Shown here: piece after piece, positions 41,676 through 49,880 of the stretch
Layout of the letters: the number at the start of each line of letters is the position of its first letter
Numbering within the stretch: position 1 is the stretch's first letter
Assembly (NCBI RefSeq): GCF_003333325.1
Contig: NZ_QOLC01000025.1
Span: 1-64,000, forward strand
Direction: 5' to 3'
Source: Candidatus Ulvibacter alkanivorans
Lineage (GTDB): Bacteria; Bacteroidota; Bacteroidia; Flavobacteriales; Flavobacteriaceae
DNA: 64,000 nucleotides
Notes under the pieces: generated by a model
What the model was told of the DNA's origin: nothing
Seen by the model: only the letters and a program-made list of their open reading frames with translations
Databases searched by the model: none
Position numbers and translations under genes: made by a program

Positions 41676-42839
41676 TCATTTTGCCAATCGCAATCCTGTA
41701 AATTGCCAGCGTAATTCAGGTTGAAAAAAGTTTCTATAAGTAGGTCTTGTGTGGTTGGGAGCTGTTGCTACAGAGCCTCCGCGTAAGACTTTTTGGTTTA
41801 CCATAAATTTCCCATTGTATTCGCCAATTGCTCCGGGGGGTTTTTTATAGCCCGGGTAGGGTAAATAGGCACTTTCGGTCCACTCCCAACGGTCCCCCCA
41901 AGAAAACTGATGTTGTGCGGCCTCCCATTCAAATTCGGTAGGTAGTCGGCAGTCTTTCCATTGGGCAAAAGCAAAAGCTTCATAGTAAGATAAATGCGTT
42001 ACTGGGGCATCGAGTTCTAAGGGTTTTAAACCTTGTAAGGTGTAATGCTTCCATTCATCATCTATAGCATACCAATACATTGGGTGTCTAATGTTTTGTT
42101 GCTGTATCCATTCTAAACCATCGGCATGCCAATAATTAAAATTAGAATACCCTCCATCTTTAATAAAGGCAAGATATTCTCTATTCGTAACTAATTTATT
42201 CGATATGCTGTATGAATGCAAATACACCTTGTGTCTGCCATGTTCGTTATCGTAACTAAAACTAGAAGGGTCGTTATGGCCTATTTCAAATATGCCTTCG
42301 GAAACATTGATCCATTCCTGAGTGTTTTCTTGAAACTTGTTCTCGCTAAATGAATCGTTGTATTTGGGTTGTATAGGATTGTTTCCTAGAATGTACTTAA
42401 TGTCGGTTAGTAACAGCTCTTGGTGTTGCTTTTCATGATGAATACCGATGCGTAGTAAATGTTCTACTTCATCTGTTATGGGCTGTTGCAATAGTTCCTT
42501 TAACTCGTTCGTCACATAGTGGCGGTAGTCGTATACTTTTGCGACTCCCGGTCTCGTGAGGTTTCCGCGATCACTTCGTACAACCCGCTCTCCAACGGTC
42601 TCATAATAACTATTAAAAAAATACGCAAAGTCTTTGTGAAAAAGCTGATAACCCGGTTTGTGATGTTTTAATATAAACTCTTCAAAGAACCATGACGTAT
42701 GACCTAAATGCCATTTGGGTGGAGAAACATCTAAAATTGGTTGTACTACATAATCCTCGATCTCCAATGGTTTACAGAGCGTTTCGGTTCGTTGGCGTGT
42801 TTCAGAAAAAAGCGTTAATAAATGGTCGGTTTCTATCAT
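41676..42839 (-). CDS. egtB: Sulfoxide synthase EgtB
   Basis: A 387-residue iron enzyme. The N-terminal DinB-like domain has the start PPKWHLGHTSWFFEEF and the iron ligands HHEKQHQE (H-x3-H-x-E). The C-terminal formylglycine-generating-enzyme-like domain has NREYLAFIKDGGY, CRLPTEFEWEAAQ and QKVLRGGSVATAPNHTRPTYRNFF. It joins a sulfur donor to hercynine; cysteine or gamma-glutamylcysteine cannot be told apart here. No EgtC or EgtE-like gene is adjacent. Confidence 0.92.
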   Translation of the reverse strand: MIETDHLLTLFSETRQRTETLCKPLEIEDYVVQPILDVSPPKWHLGHTSWFFEEFILKHHKPGYQLFHKDFAYFFNSYYETVGERVVRSDRGNLTRPGVAKVYDYRHYVTNELKELLQQPITDEVEHLLRIGIHHEKQHQELLLTDIKYILGNNPIQPKYNDSFSENKFQENTQEWINVSEGIFEIGHNDPSSFSYDNEHGRHKVYLHSYSISNKLVTNREYLAFIKDGGYSNFNYWHADGLEWIQQQNIRHPMYWYAIDDEWKHYTLQGLKPLELDAPVTHLSYYEAFAFAQWKDCRLPTEFEWEAAQHQFSWGDRWEWTESAYLPYPGYKKPPGAIGEYNGKFMVNQKVLRGGSVATAPNHTRPTYRNFFQPELRWQFTGLRLAK

Positions 42840-42881
42840 AAAAAAAGTGCCAGATCAACATTTGTATTGATACGACACTTT
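42840..42881 (-). promoter_or_regulatory. Terminator-like hairpin abutting the egtB start codon
   Basis: On the minus strand, AAAGTGTCGTATCAA pairs with TTGATCTGGCACTTT (one mismatch, two G.U) and is followed by seven U that end exactly at the egtB ATG. It may terminate the upstream TonB-like transcript or act as an attenuator controlling egtBD. Confidence 0.55.
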
Positions 42882-42899
42882 AAATATACATATTATCTA

Positions 42900-42921
42900 A
42901 ACTTCTAACTGTTTAGAAGTT
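42900..42921. repeat. 9-bp inverted repeat upstream of egtB
   Basis: AACTTCTAA (42900-42908) / TTAGAAGTT (42913-42921) with a four-base loop, between the TonB-like gene and the terminator-like hairpin. Confidence 0.55.
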
Positions 42922-42954
42922 GTTAAAGGCGACTGCCTTCGGATTAAACGTTTC

Positions 42955-43386
42955 TTATTTTCCTGTTTTAAACGTAAAAGGAACTGTGTAGTTTATGGCT
43001 CTTGGCTTACCGCCCATCATCCCTGGTTTTGTCATTTTAGGAATCGCCATGATATTTCTTTTGGCTTCGTTTTGAAGTGCGGTGGTCCCACCGGTCACTT
43101 TTTTTATCTCAGGTAGTCCTTGCTCGTTTATAATAAAGTTGACGACCACTTTACCCTCTACATTGTTCTTGTATTCGGCTGCAGGATATTTGAAATTCTT
43201 TGCGATGTGCTGTGCTAATTTTTGCTTGAAACAGGCATTTCTTTGGTCTGCATTTCCACTACACCCCGGCCAGATAGGAGCAAGCTCCTTCATGGTCAAT
43301 ACATTTTTTTCTACATCACCCCATTCTTCTTGGGCAAAAAGGGTTGTGCTAATTAGTAAACTGAGGATAAAAATTGTTTTCTTCAT
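42955..43386 (-). CDS. Periplasmic TonB C-terminal domain protein
   Basis: About 143 residues from MKKTIFILSLLISTTLFA, a cleavable signal peptide. The rest is a TonB C-terminal domain: KNFKYPAAEYKNNVEGKVVVNF, IIKKVTGGT-like turn and NIMAIPKM, ending YTVPFTFKTGK. There is no proline-rich spacer or membrane anchor, so it is not a classic energy transducer. A four-Cys region (WPGCSGNADQRNACF) precedes the domain; at least two Cys could form a disulfide. Confidence 0.75.
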   Translation of the reverse strand: MKKTIFILSLLISTTLFAQEEWGDVEKNVLTMKELAPIWPGCSGNADQRNACFKQKLAQHIAKNFKYPAAEYKNNVEGKVVVNFIINEQGLPEIKKVTGGTTALQNEAKRNIMAIPKMTKPGMMGGKPRAINYTVPFTFKTGK

Positions 43387-43409
43387 AAATCTAGATTTCA
43401 TTTTGACAT

Positions 43410-44234
43410 TTAGATCGCTACGGCTGCTTTAATATGTGGATGCGGATCGTAATCGACCAAGGTAAAGTCATCAAAATTGAAGCCAAATATATATTTTATT
43501 GATGGATTTAGCAACATTTTGGGTAGGGGACGTGGTTCTCGAGAAAGTTGAAGCTCAACTTGCTCCATGTGATTGCTGTAAATATGAGCATCACCAAAGG
43601 TATGCACAAAGTCGCCGGCTTCATACCCACATACTTGTGCCATCATCATGGTGAGCAAGGCATAGGACGCAATATTAAACGGTACTCCTAGAAAAATATC
43701 GGCGCTACGCTGATATAACTGACACGATAATTTCCCATTGGCAACATAGAATTGAAAGAATGCATGACAAGGGGGGAGTGCCGCTTTTCCGTTGGCTACA
43801 TTTTCTGAAAAGGACTTAGACGTGTCGGGAAGTACACTTGGATTCCACGCACTTACCAACATTCTACGACTGTCGGGATTCGTTTTTAAGGTCTCAATTA
43901 TATCGGCGATCTGATCGATCTCTTCGCTATTCCAATTTCGCCATTGGTGACCGTATACAGGGCCTAGATCTCCATTTTCGTCGGCCCATTCGTTCCAAAT
44001 TCGAACGCCGTTATCCTGAAGGTACTTTACATTTGTATCACCATGTAAGAACCACAATAATTCGTGAACGATCGATTTTAAATGTAGTTTTTTGGTAGTT
44101 ACCATAGGAAACCCTTCGCTGAGGTCGAATCTCATTTGGTAACCAAACACACTTTTAGTGCCGGTGCCCGTTCGATCTTCTTTTTGGTTTCCATGTTCTA
44201 ACACATGTTTTAGTAGGTCGTGATATTGTTGCAT
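43410..44234 (-). CDS. thyA: Thymidylate synthase
   Basis: A 274-residue enzyme that methylates dUMP with methylene-tetrahydrofolate. Motifs: [18 protein letters not shown], the nucleophile Cys in [31 protein letters not shown] and HIYSNHMEQ. Full length, ending in IKAAVAI as is typical. It produces dihydrofolate that folA recycles. Confidence 0.96.
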   Translation of the reverse strand: MQQYHDLLKHVLEHGNQKEDRTGTGTKSVFGYQMRFDLSEGFPMVTTKKLHLKSIVHELLWFLHGDTNVKYLQDNGVRIWNEWADENGDLGPVYGHQWRNWNSEEIDQIADIIETLKTNPDSRRMLVSAWNPSVLPDTSKSFSENVANGKAALPPCHAFFQFYVANGKLSCQLYQRSADIFLGVPFNIASYALLTMMMAQVCGYEAGDFVHTFGDAHIYSNHMEQVELQLSREPRPLPKMLLNPSIKYIFGFNFDDFTLVDYDPHPHIKAAVAI

Positions 44235-44321
44235 AGCATTAATTTTCAGATTTTAAATGTAAAAAACCTGAAGTTGTTATAAAACTTGAAAAATAGACTT
44301 TTATTATAAGTTATTAACGCC

Positions 44322-46067
44322 TTATCCAATTAGCATTCCTGCGATGGTCGCAGTAAGCAGTGCGGCAACGGTTCCTCCAATTAATGCTTTTACTCCAAAG
44401 CGTGCTAAGACCGTACGTTGGGTAGGTGCGAGAACCCCAATCCCTCCGATCTGAATACCAATGGAAGCAAAATTTGCAAATCCACATAAGGCATAGGTCG
44501 CGATCACTATCGATCGATAGTTGCTAATGGCACCTGCTTGTTTGAGGTCGCTTAAAGATGCGTAGGCAAAGAATTCGTTCAAGATGGTCTTTTCTCCAAG
44601 CAGTTGGCCAACAACGGTAATATCTTCGGCGGGAACACCAATGATCCATGCTACCGGAGCGAATATGTTCCCTAGAATATACTGCATGGAAAAACCGTCA
44701 TATCTGCCTTCTGTAGCCGAAGCGATGGTGTCGTTCAATCCGGTTGGACCACCGATCCAGTCTACCGTGATCCAATTAAATACTGCAATTACCGCTGTAA
44801 AGACAAGTAGCATTGCACCCACATTAACGGCTAGTTTTAATCCTTCAGTAGTACCTCGAGATATGGCATCTAACATGTTAGAACCGATCTTTTCTTTGCT
44901 AATGTCTAGCTTTCGGTCTACGCTTTCAGTTTCAGGATAAAGCATTTTAGCAATAAGGATGGCTGCCGGTGCCGACATGATAGAAGCTGTAAGCAAATGC
45001 TTTGCAAATATGATCTTTTCCGCATCGCTATCACCACCCAAAAAAGCGATAAATGCAGCTAATACACCTCCTGCAATGGTTGCCATTCCGCCTACCATAA
45101 GACATAACATTTCCGACTTGGTCATACGGTCTAGATAGGGTTTTACTACCAAAGGCGCTTCTGTCTGTCCTATAAAAATATTGGCTGCTGCTGCTAAACT
45201 TTCAGCTCCAGACAAACGCATGGTCTTGCTCATAACCCAAGCAAATGCCTTTACGAACAGTTGAAGAATTCCGAGGTAATACAACAAAGAGGTAAACGCA
45301 GAAAAGAAAACGATGGTTGGTAATACCTTAAATGCAAAAATATATCCAAAGGTATCCATGTCGGTAACGAGACCGCCAAAAAGGAATTCGGCACCTTTCT
45401 CACTAAAGTTCAAAAAGGTCACTACTTTGTCTGAGATCCAATCGAAGATGCTAGCGACGAAGGGCACTTTTAATACAAGTACAGCGAATACTAATTGAAG
45501 CGCCAATCCTGTTCCCACCAATCTCCAATCGATCTTTCGTCGATTACTACTTAACAGAAAGCATACGAGTAAGAGGAAGAACATTCCTAGCGCCCCCCGC
45601 CCAATGCTATTCAAACTTACCCCTAGGCCTTGCGACGGATCAAGTGCTATGGTGTCAGTTTCTTCATCTGCAGTGACATTGGTGATTTCGGTAGCCGTTG
45701 GGGCTGTAAATTTATAGGTCACTTTGTTTTCCGAAAAGATCAAGGTGCTATCGGTCAACTCTTTGACACGGTATCTACGAATGGTATCATTAGGTGTGTT
45801 GTAAAATAATACCAATAAGTTATTCTGAAAGATATAGTCGCCGGATGCTTTTAGACTGTCTTTTGCGAGCAGACTATAATTGAATGTGCCATTCGATAAA
45901 TTAAAGGTGTCTTCTGAAGAGTCCACTTCAAATAGGGACGATCCGCTCTCAGATTCGATGGCTGAAAATTGCCAGTTTTTTTCGATGGTTTGTGCAAAGC
46001 TATTTCCGAAGAAAAATAAGGTGACGATGAAAAGCAAAAATTGCTGCGTAACGGAAGATTGATTCAT
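44322..46067 (-). CDS. NupC-family nucleoside transporter with a secreted N-terminal domain
   Basis: A 581-residue protein. Residues 1-25 are a signal-like helix (FLLFIVTLFFFGNSFAQ), and about 26-125 form a beta-rich, lipocalin-like domain (ASGDYIFQNNLLVLFYNT). The remainder is a full concentrative nucleoside transporter with GGLVTDMDTFGYIFAF, FIGQTEAPLVVKPYL and GFANFASIGIQIGG. It imports nucleosides with H+ or Na+. The extra extracytoplasmic domain is not part of E. coli NupC. Confidence 0.88.
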   Translation of the reverse strand: MNQSSVTQQFLLFIVTLFFFGNSFAQTIEKNWQFSAIESESGSSLFEVDSSEDTFNLSNGTFNYSLLAKDSLKASGDYIFQNNLLVLFYNTPNDTIRRYRVKELTDSTLIFSENKVTYKFTAPTATEITNVTADEETDTIALDPSQGLGVSLNSIGRGALGMFFLLLVCFLLSSNRRKIDWRLVGTGLALQLVFAVLVLKVPFVASIFDWISDKVVTFLNFSEKGAEFLFGGLVTDMDTFGYIFAFKVLPTIVFFSAFTSLLYYLGILQLFVKAFAWVMSKTMRLSGAESLAAAANIFIGQTEAPLVVKPYLDRMTKSEMLCLMVGGMATIAGGVLAAFIAFLGGDSDAEKIIFAKHLLTASIMSAPAAILIAKMLYPETESVDRKLDISKEKIGSNMLDAISRGTTEGLKLAVNVGAMLLVFTAVIAVFNWITVDWIGGPTGLNDTIASATEGRYDGFSMQYILGNIFAPVAWIIGVPAEDITVVGQLLGEKTILNEFFAYASLSDLKQAGAISNYRSIVIATYALCGFANFASIGIQIGGIGVLAPTQRTVLARFGVKALIGGTVAALLTATIAGMLIG

Positions 46068-46121
46068 TAATTACAGTTCATTTATCTAAAGCAGGCCAAC
46101 TAGAAAGGCGTACTCGATCTA

Positions 46122-46751
46122 TTACTTTCGTTTTGAAATTTCGTCCCGTATGCGTGCCGCTTTTTCGTAGTCTTCGTTGGCAACCGCTTGGTCGAGCATT
46201 TTGTTGAGTTCTTTTAACGTATATTTAGTGTAGCTTTCGCCTTTTGGTGCGACCGATTCTTTGTCTTCGCCTGCAATTAGCTCTTCAATTACTGCATCTT
46301 CCTCTTTAGCGCTTTTTTGCTTCCTCTTTTTAGGCGTGGTTTTTAAATAAATTCCTGCCTTATCGAGAATTGCCTTATAGGTAAAAATAGGAGCGTTAAA
46401 TCGTAATGCCAAGGCTATGGCGTCACTAGTTCGCGCATCGATGATCTCTTCTATCTTGTCGCGTTCGCATATGATGCTTGAATAGAAAACACCATCGACC
46501 AACTTGTGAATGATCACTTGTTTGATCACGATCTCAAATCGGTCTGAAAAGTTTTTAAAAAGATCGTGAGTTAATGGGCGTGGAGGTTTAATTTCTTTTT
46601 CGAGAGCAATCGCGATCGATTGTGCTTCAAAAGCGCCGATAACAATAGGAAGTTTGCGATCACCGTCTTCTTCACTCAAAATAAGTGCGTAGGCGCCATT
46701 CTGTGTTTGGCTGTACGAAATTCCCTTAATATTTAGCTTTACTAAACTCAT
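46122..46751 (-). CDS. Bifunctional nuclease (DUF151) with a C-terminal UVR motif
   Basis: A 209-residue protein. Residues 1-135 are the BFN/DUF151 domain (LSEEDGDRKLPIVIGAFEAQSIA, RTSDAIALALRFNAPIF). The C-terminus, MLDQAVANEDYEKAARIRDEI, is a UvrB/UvrC interaction motif. The pairing is typical of Bacteroidota. It may act in DNA repair or nuclease function; direct evidence in this phylum is limited. Confidence 0.85.
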   Translation of the reverse strand: MSLVKLNIKGISYSQTQNGAYALILSEEDGDRKLPIVIGAFEAQSIAIALEKEIKPPRPLTHDLFKNFSDRFEIVIKQVIIHKLVDGVFYSSIICERDKIEEIIDARTSDAIALALRFNAPIFTYKAILDKAGIYLKTTPKKRKQKSAKEEDAVIEELIAGEDKESVAPKGESYTKYTLKELNKMLDQAVANEDYEKAARIRDEISKRK

Positions 46752-46762
46752 GACATTCTAAT

Positions 46763-46812
46763 AAAAAAGGCTGTTTAACAAGGACGTTTCCTCAATTAAA
46801 CAGCCCTTTTTT
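46763..46812 (-). terminator. Terminator of the etfBA operon
   Basis: 10-bp stem GGCTGTTTAA / TTAAACAGCC, with U-rich sequence following on the minus strand. Confidence 0.8.
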
Positions 46813-46834
46813 CAAGGCACAAAGTAACAAAAAA

Positions 46835-47803
46835 TTACGCGTTTTGCGCCTTAAAGGCTTTTAATTTTTCGTTCAATTTAGGAAGTACCTCGAAGGCATC
46901 TCCAACAATTCCGTAGTCGGCAGCTTTAAAAAATGGTGCCTCGGGGTCGTTATTTATAACCACTTTTACCTTAGAAGCGTTAATTCCGGCCAAGTGTTGA
47001 ATGGCTCCACTAATACCAACAGCAATGTATAAATTAGAGGCTACAGGTTTTCCTGTTTGCCCCACGTGTTCGCTATGAGGTCTCCAACCCATATCACTTA
47101 CAGGTTTTGAACATGCAGTTGCAGCGCCGAGAATTTCTGCTAATTCTTCGATCATGCCCCAATTTTCGGGTCCTTTTAGTCCGCGCCCACCAGATACTAC
47201 GATCTCGGCATCGGCGATGGTTACCTTGTCTGTGGCCTTATCTACAGACACAACTTCTACCGAGAAATCTTCCGAAGAAAGCTCTGGAGAAAAGGCTTCG
47301 GTGCTAGCGTCTACATTACTTTCTTTAAGTCCGAAAGCATTTTTAGCCAAACCAATCACCTTTGTGTCGGTTGTAATTTCGGTAGTGGCAAATGCTTTAT
47401 TGGTAAATACACTGTGCGTAACTTTAAATGGTGCTGTACTTACCGGAAGTTCGGTCACATTGGATACATATCCCGCGTCGAGGTTTACGGCAAGCATAGG
47501 CGCCATAAATTTGCTGTTTGCGCTGGATGTAAGTACCACGACCTGTGCTCCTTCGGCTTTGGCCGCCTGAGCAACCACATCGGCATAGGCTTCTGCATTG
47601 AACGGACTAAGTTTATCGTTAGAAACTTCTAATACTTTATCGGCTCCATACTTCCCTAACTGGGAAGCATCACCTCCGTTAATTGCGATGGCGGTAACCG
47701 AAGTGCTCAAGGTTTCTGCGATTCCTTTGGCATACGAAACGGCTTCGAATGCAATCTTTTTAAATGTTCCTTCTTCTGATTCTGTATATACTAAAACTGA
47801 CAT
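46835..47803 (-). CDS. etfA: Electron transfer flavoprotein, alpha subunit
   Basis: A 322-residue FAD-binding subunit. The C-terminal domain has VSGGRGLKGPENWGMIEELA, MGWRPHSEHVGQTGKPV and LYIAVGISGAIQHLAGI, the FAD signature. Works with EtfB to pass electrons from acyl-CoA dehydrogenases to the quinone pool. Follows etfB after 52 bases. Confidence 0.95.
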   Translation of the reverse strand: MSVLVYTESEEGTFKKIAFEAVSYAKGIAETLSTSVTAIAINGGDASQLGKYGADKVLEVSNDKLSPFNAEAYADVVAQAAKAEGAQVVVLTSSANSKFMAPMLAVNLDAGYVSNVTELPVSTAPFKVTHSVFTNKAFATTEITTDTKVIGLAKNAFGLKESNVDASTEAFSPELSSEDFSVEVVSVDKATDKVTIADAEIVVSGGRGLKGPENWGMIEELAEILGAATACSKPVSDMGWRPHSEHVGQTGKPVASNLYIAVGISGAIQHLAGINASKVKVVINNDPEAPFFKAADYGIVGDAFEVLPKLNEKLKAFKAQNA

Positions 47804-47855
47804 ATAATTTAATTTTTTATTCCCGAAATGAATTGATGTTCTAAAATATCGGGAT

Positions 47856-48596
47856 TTAAATAACTTTTGCTTCGTTGTGTAAAAGGTCTATCAAGGTGTC
47901 GACGTCATCTACTAATTTAACCGAACCTTTTGGCGCTGGTTTCTGAAAAGAAACTGTTTTGGTTTCTGCACTTGCGTCTACCGGTTCTTTTACATGAAGT
48001 GGTTTCGATCTTGCTTGCATGATTCCGCGCATGTTTGGTATGCGAAGGTCACTTTCTTCCACCAATCCTTTTTGTCCGCCTACCACTAACGGAAGTGAAG
48101 TACTTACGGTTTCTTTCCCACCGTCGATCTCACGAATTGCGGTGGCGCTATTACCTTCAATCTCGAGGTTTATACAGGTATTGATAAAATTAGCATCGAT
48201 TAACTGTGCAAGCATACCTGGAACCATTCCACCGTTGTAGTCGATCGATTCGCGTCCTCCAATAATGAGGTCGTAGTTGCCTTCTTTAACCACATTTGCC
48301 AACTGTTTCGCAACCGAAAAACCATCGGTAGCTTCAGTGTTTACTCGAATGGCCTCATCGGCACCAATAGCCAAGGCCTTTCGCAAGGTTGGTTCGGTTT
48401 CGGGTCCTCCTACATTTACAACATGCACAGTAGCACCTTGCTTTTCTTTAAACCACATGGCGCGAGTAAGTCCGAACTCATCGTTAGGGTTAATTACAAA
48501 TTGAACTCCATTGGTATCGAATTTCGTATCGCTCTCTGTAAAATTAATTTTTGAGGTAGTGTCTGGTACGTGACTAATACACACTAATATTTTCAT
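47856..48596 (-). CDS. etfB: Electron transfer flavoprotein, beta subunit
   Basis: A 246-residue AMP-binding partner of EtfA. ISHVPDTTSKINF, VINPNDEFGLTRAM, DLIIGGRESIDYNGGMVPGML and the C-terminal LRIPNMRGIMQARSKPL are family motifs. First gene of the operon, facing pdhB across a shared upstream region. Confidence 0.95.
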   Translation of the reverse strand: MKILVCISHVPDTTSKINFTESDTKFDTNGVQFVINPNDEFGLTRAMWFKEKQGATVHVVNVGGPETEPTLRKALAIGADEAIRVNTEATDGFSVAKQLANVVKEGNYDLIIGGRESIDYNGGMVPGMLAQLIDANFINTCINLEIEGNSATAIREIDGGKETVSTSLPLVVGGQKGLVEESDLRIPNMRGIMQARSKPLHVKEPVDASAETKTVSFQKPAPKGSVKLVDDVDTLIDLLHNEAKVI

Positions 48597-48762
48597 AGTT
48601 GATCGTAATTTTAATCTGTAAATAATTGGGTAATCTGTGGTTGAAAATGCTTCAGATTACAAGGCTACGAAGATACATATATATTTAATAATTTTGCTAT
48701 GCATGCATAATAAAATTGCGTTAAATCTTCTCAAAAAATGACTACACACATATAAATAATAC

Positions 48763-48770
48763 TATTTTTG
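48763..48770 (+). promoter_or_regulatory. Putative -7 element of pdhB
   Basis: TATTTTTG fits TAnnTTTG, 65 bases upstream of the chosen ATG. No clear TTTG partner is seen. Confidence 0.4.
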
Positions 48771-48834
48771 TGCTTTCTTGTTCGCAACGAGAGGGGTTCT
48801 ATCCTTTTTCAGAAAAAATAAAGATCCGAAACAC

Positions 48835-49815
48835 ATGAAAACATTACAATTTAGAGAGGCTATCTGCGAGGCGATGAGTGAAGAAATGCGTCGTGATGAA
48901 TCTATCTACCTTATGGGAGAAGAAGTGGCCGAATACAATGGAGCATATAAAGCAAGTAAAGGAATGTTGGATGAATTTGGTGCCAAGCGGGTAATCGACA
49001 CACCCATATCGGAACTTGGCTTTTCGGGAATTGGTGTTGGATCTGCTATGAACGGGAACCGACCTATCATCGAATTTATGACCTTTAACTTTTCACTGGT
49101 AGGGATCGATCAAATTATTAACAACGCCGCCAAGATGCGACAAATGAGCGGCGGTCAAATCAATATTCCAATCGTTTTTAGAGGACCTACCGCTTCTGCC
49201 GGGCAGTTGGCGGCAACACACTCTCAAGCTTTCGAGAGCTGGTTTGCAAACACCCCCGGTCTTAAAGTAGTAGTGCCTAGTAATCCGGCCGATGCCAAAG
49301 GATTGCTTAAAAGTGCTATTCGAGATGATGACCCGGTGATCTTTATGGAAAGCGAGCAAATGTATGGGGACAAAGGAGAAGTGCCTGAAGGGGAATATCT
49401 TATTCCTTTAGGTGTGGCCGATATTAAGCGGAAAGGCGATGATGTGACTATTGTTTCCTTCGGAAAAATTATAAAAGAAGCGTATAAGGCTGCCGAAACA
49501 CTTTCCGAAGAAGGCATTGAATGTGAAATCATCGACCTTCGAACAGTGCGCCCAATGGATCATGACGCTATCTTAGAATCGGTTAAGAAGACAAATCGGT
49601 TGGTAATCCTAGAAGAAGCCTGGCCATTTGGAAATGTGGCAACAGAAATTACCTATCAAGTGCAAAGCAAAGCATTCGATTATTTAGACGCTCCTATCGT
49701 AAAATTAAATACCGCAGATACTCCGGCTCCTTATTCGCCGGTATTGTTAAAAGAATGGCTTCCTAACAGCGAGGATGTAATAAAGGCTGTGAAAAAAGTG
49801 TTATACAAAGAGTAG
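48835..49815 (+). CDS. pdhB: Pyruvate dehydrogenase E1 component, beta subunit
   Basis: About 326 residues from MKTLQFREAICEAMSEEM. YLMGEEVAEYNGAYKASKGM, TPISELGFSGIGVGSAM and EFMTFNFSLVGIDQIINNAAKM match the E1-beta transketolase-like domains; DLRTVRPMDHDAI and EEAWPFGNVATEI lie in the C-terminal domain. Partner E1-alpha and E2/E3 are not in the window. An open frame extends 19 codons upstream but the conserved start is at 48835. Confidence 0.92.
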   Translation: MKTLQFREAICEAMSEEMRRDESIYLMGEEVAEYNGAYKASKGMLDEFGAKRVIDTPISELGFSGIGVGSAMNGNRPIIEFMTFNFSLVGIDQIINNAAKMRQMSGGQINIPIVFRGPTASAGQLAATHSQAFESWFANTPGLKVVVPSNPADAKGLLKSAIRDDDPVIFMESEQMYGDKGEVPEGEYLIPLGVADIKRKGDDVTIVSFGKIIKEAYKAAETLSEEGIECEIIDLRTVRPMDHDAILESVKKTNRLVILEEAWPFGNVATEITYQVQSKAFDYLDAPIVKLNTADTPAPYSPVLLKEWLPNSEDVIKAVKKVLYKE

Positions 49816-49880
49816 GTTTACGACCTACACTTCAGTATACATACAATTCTAATCACGTCACCCGAATCTACATAGTCTTT

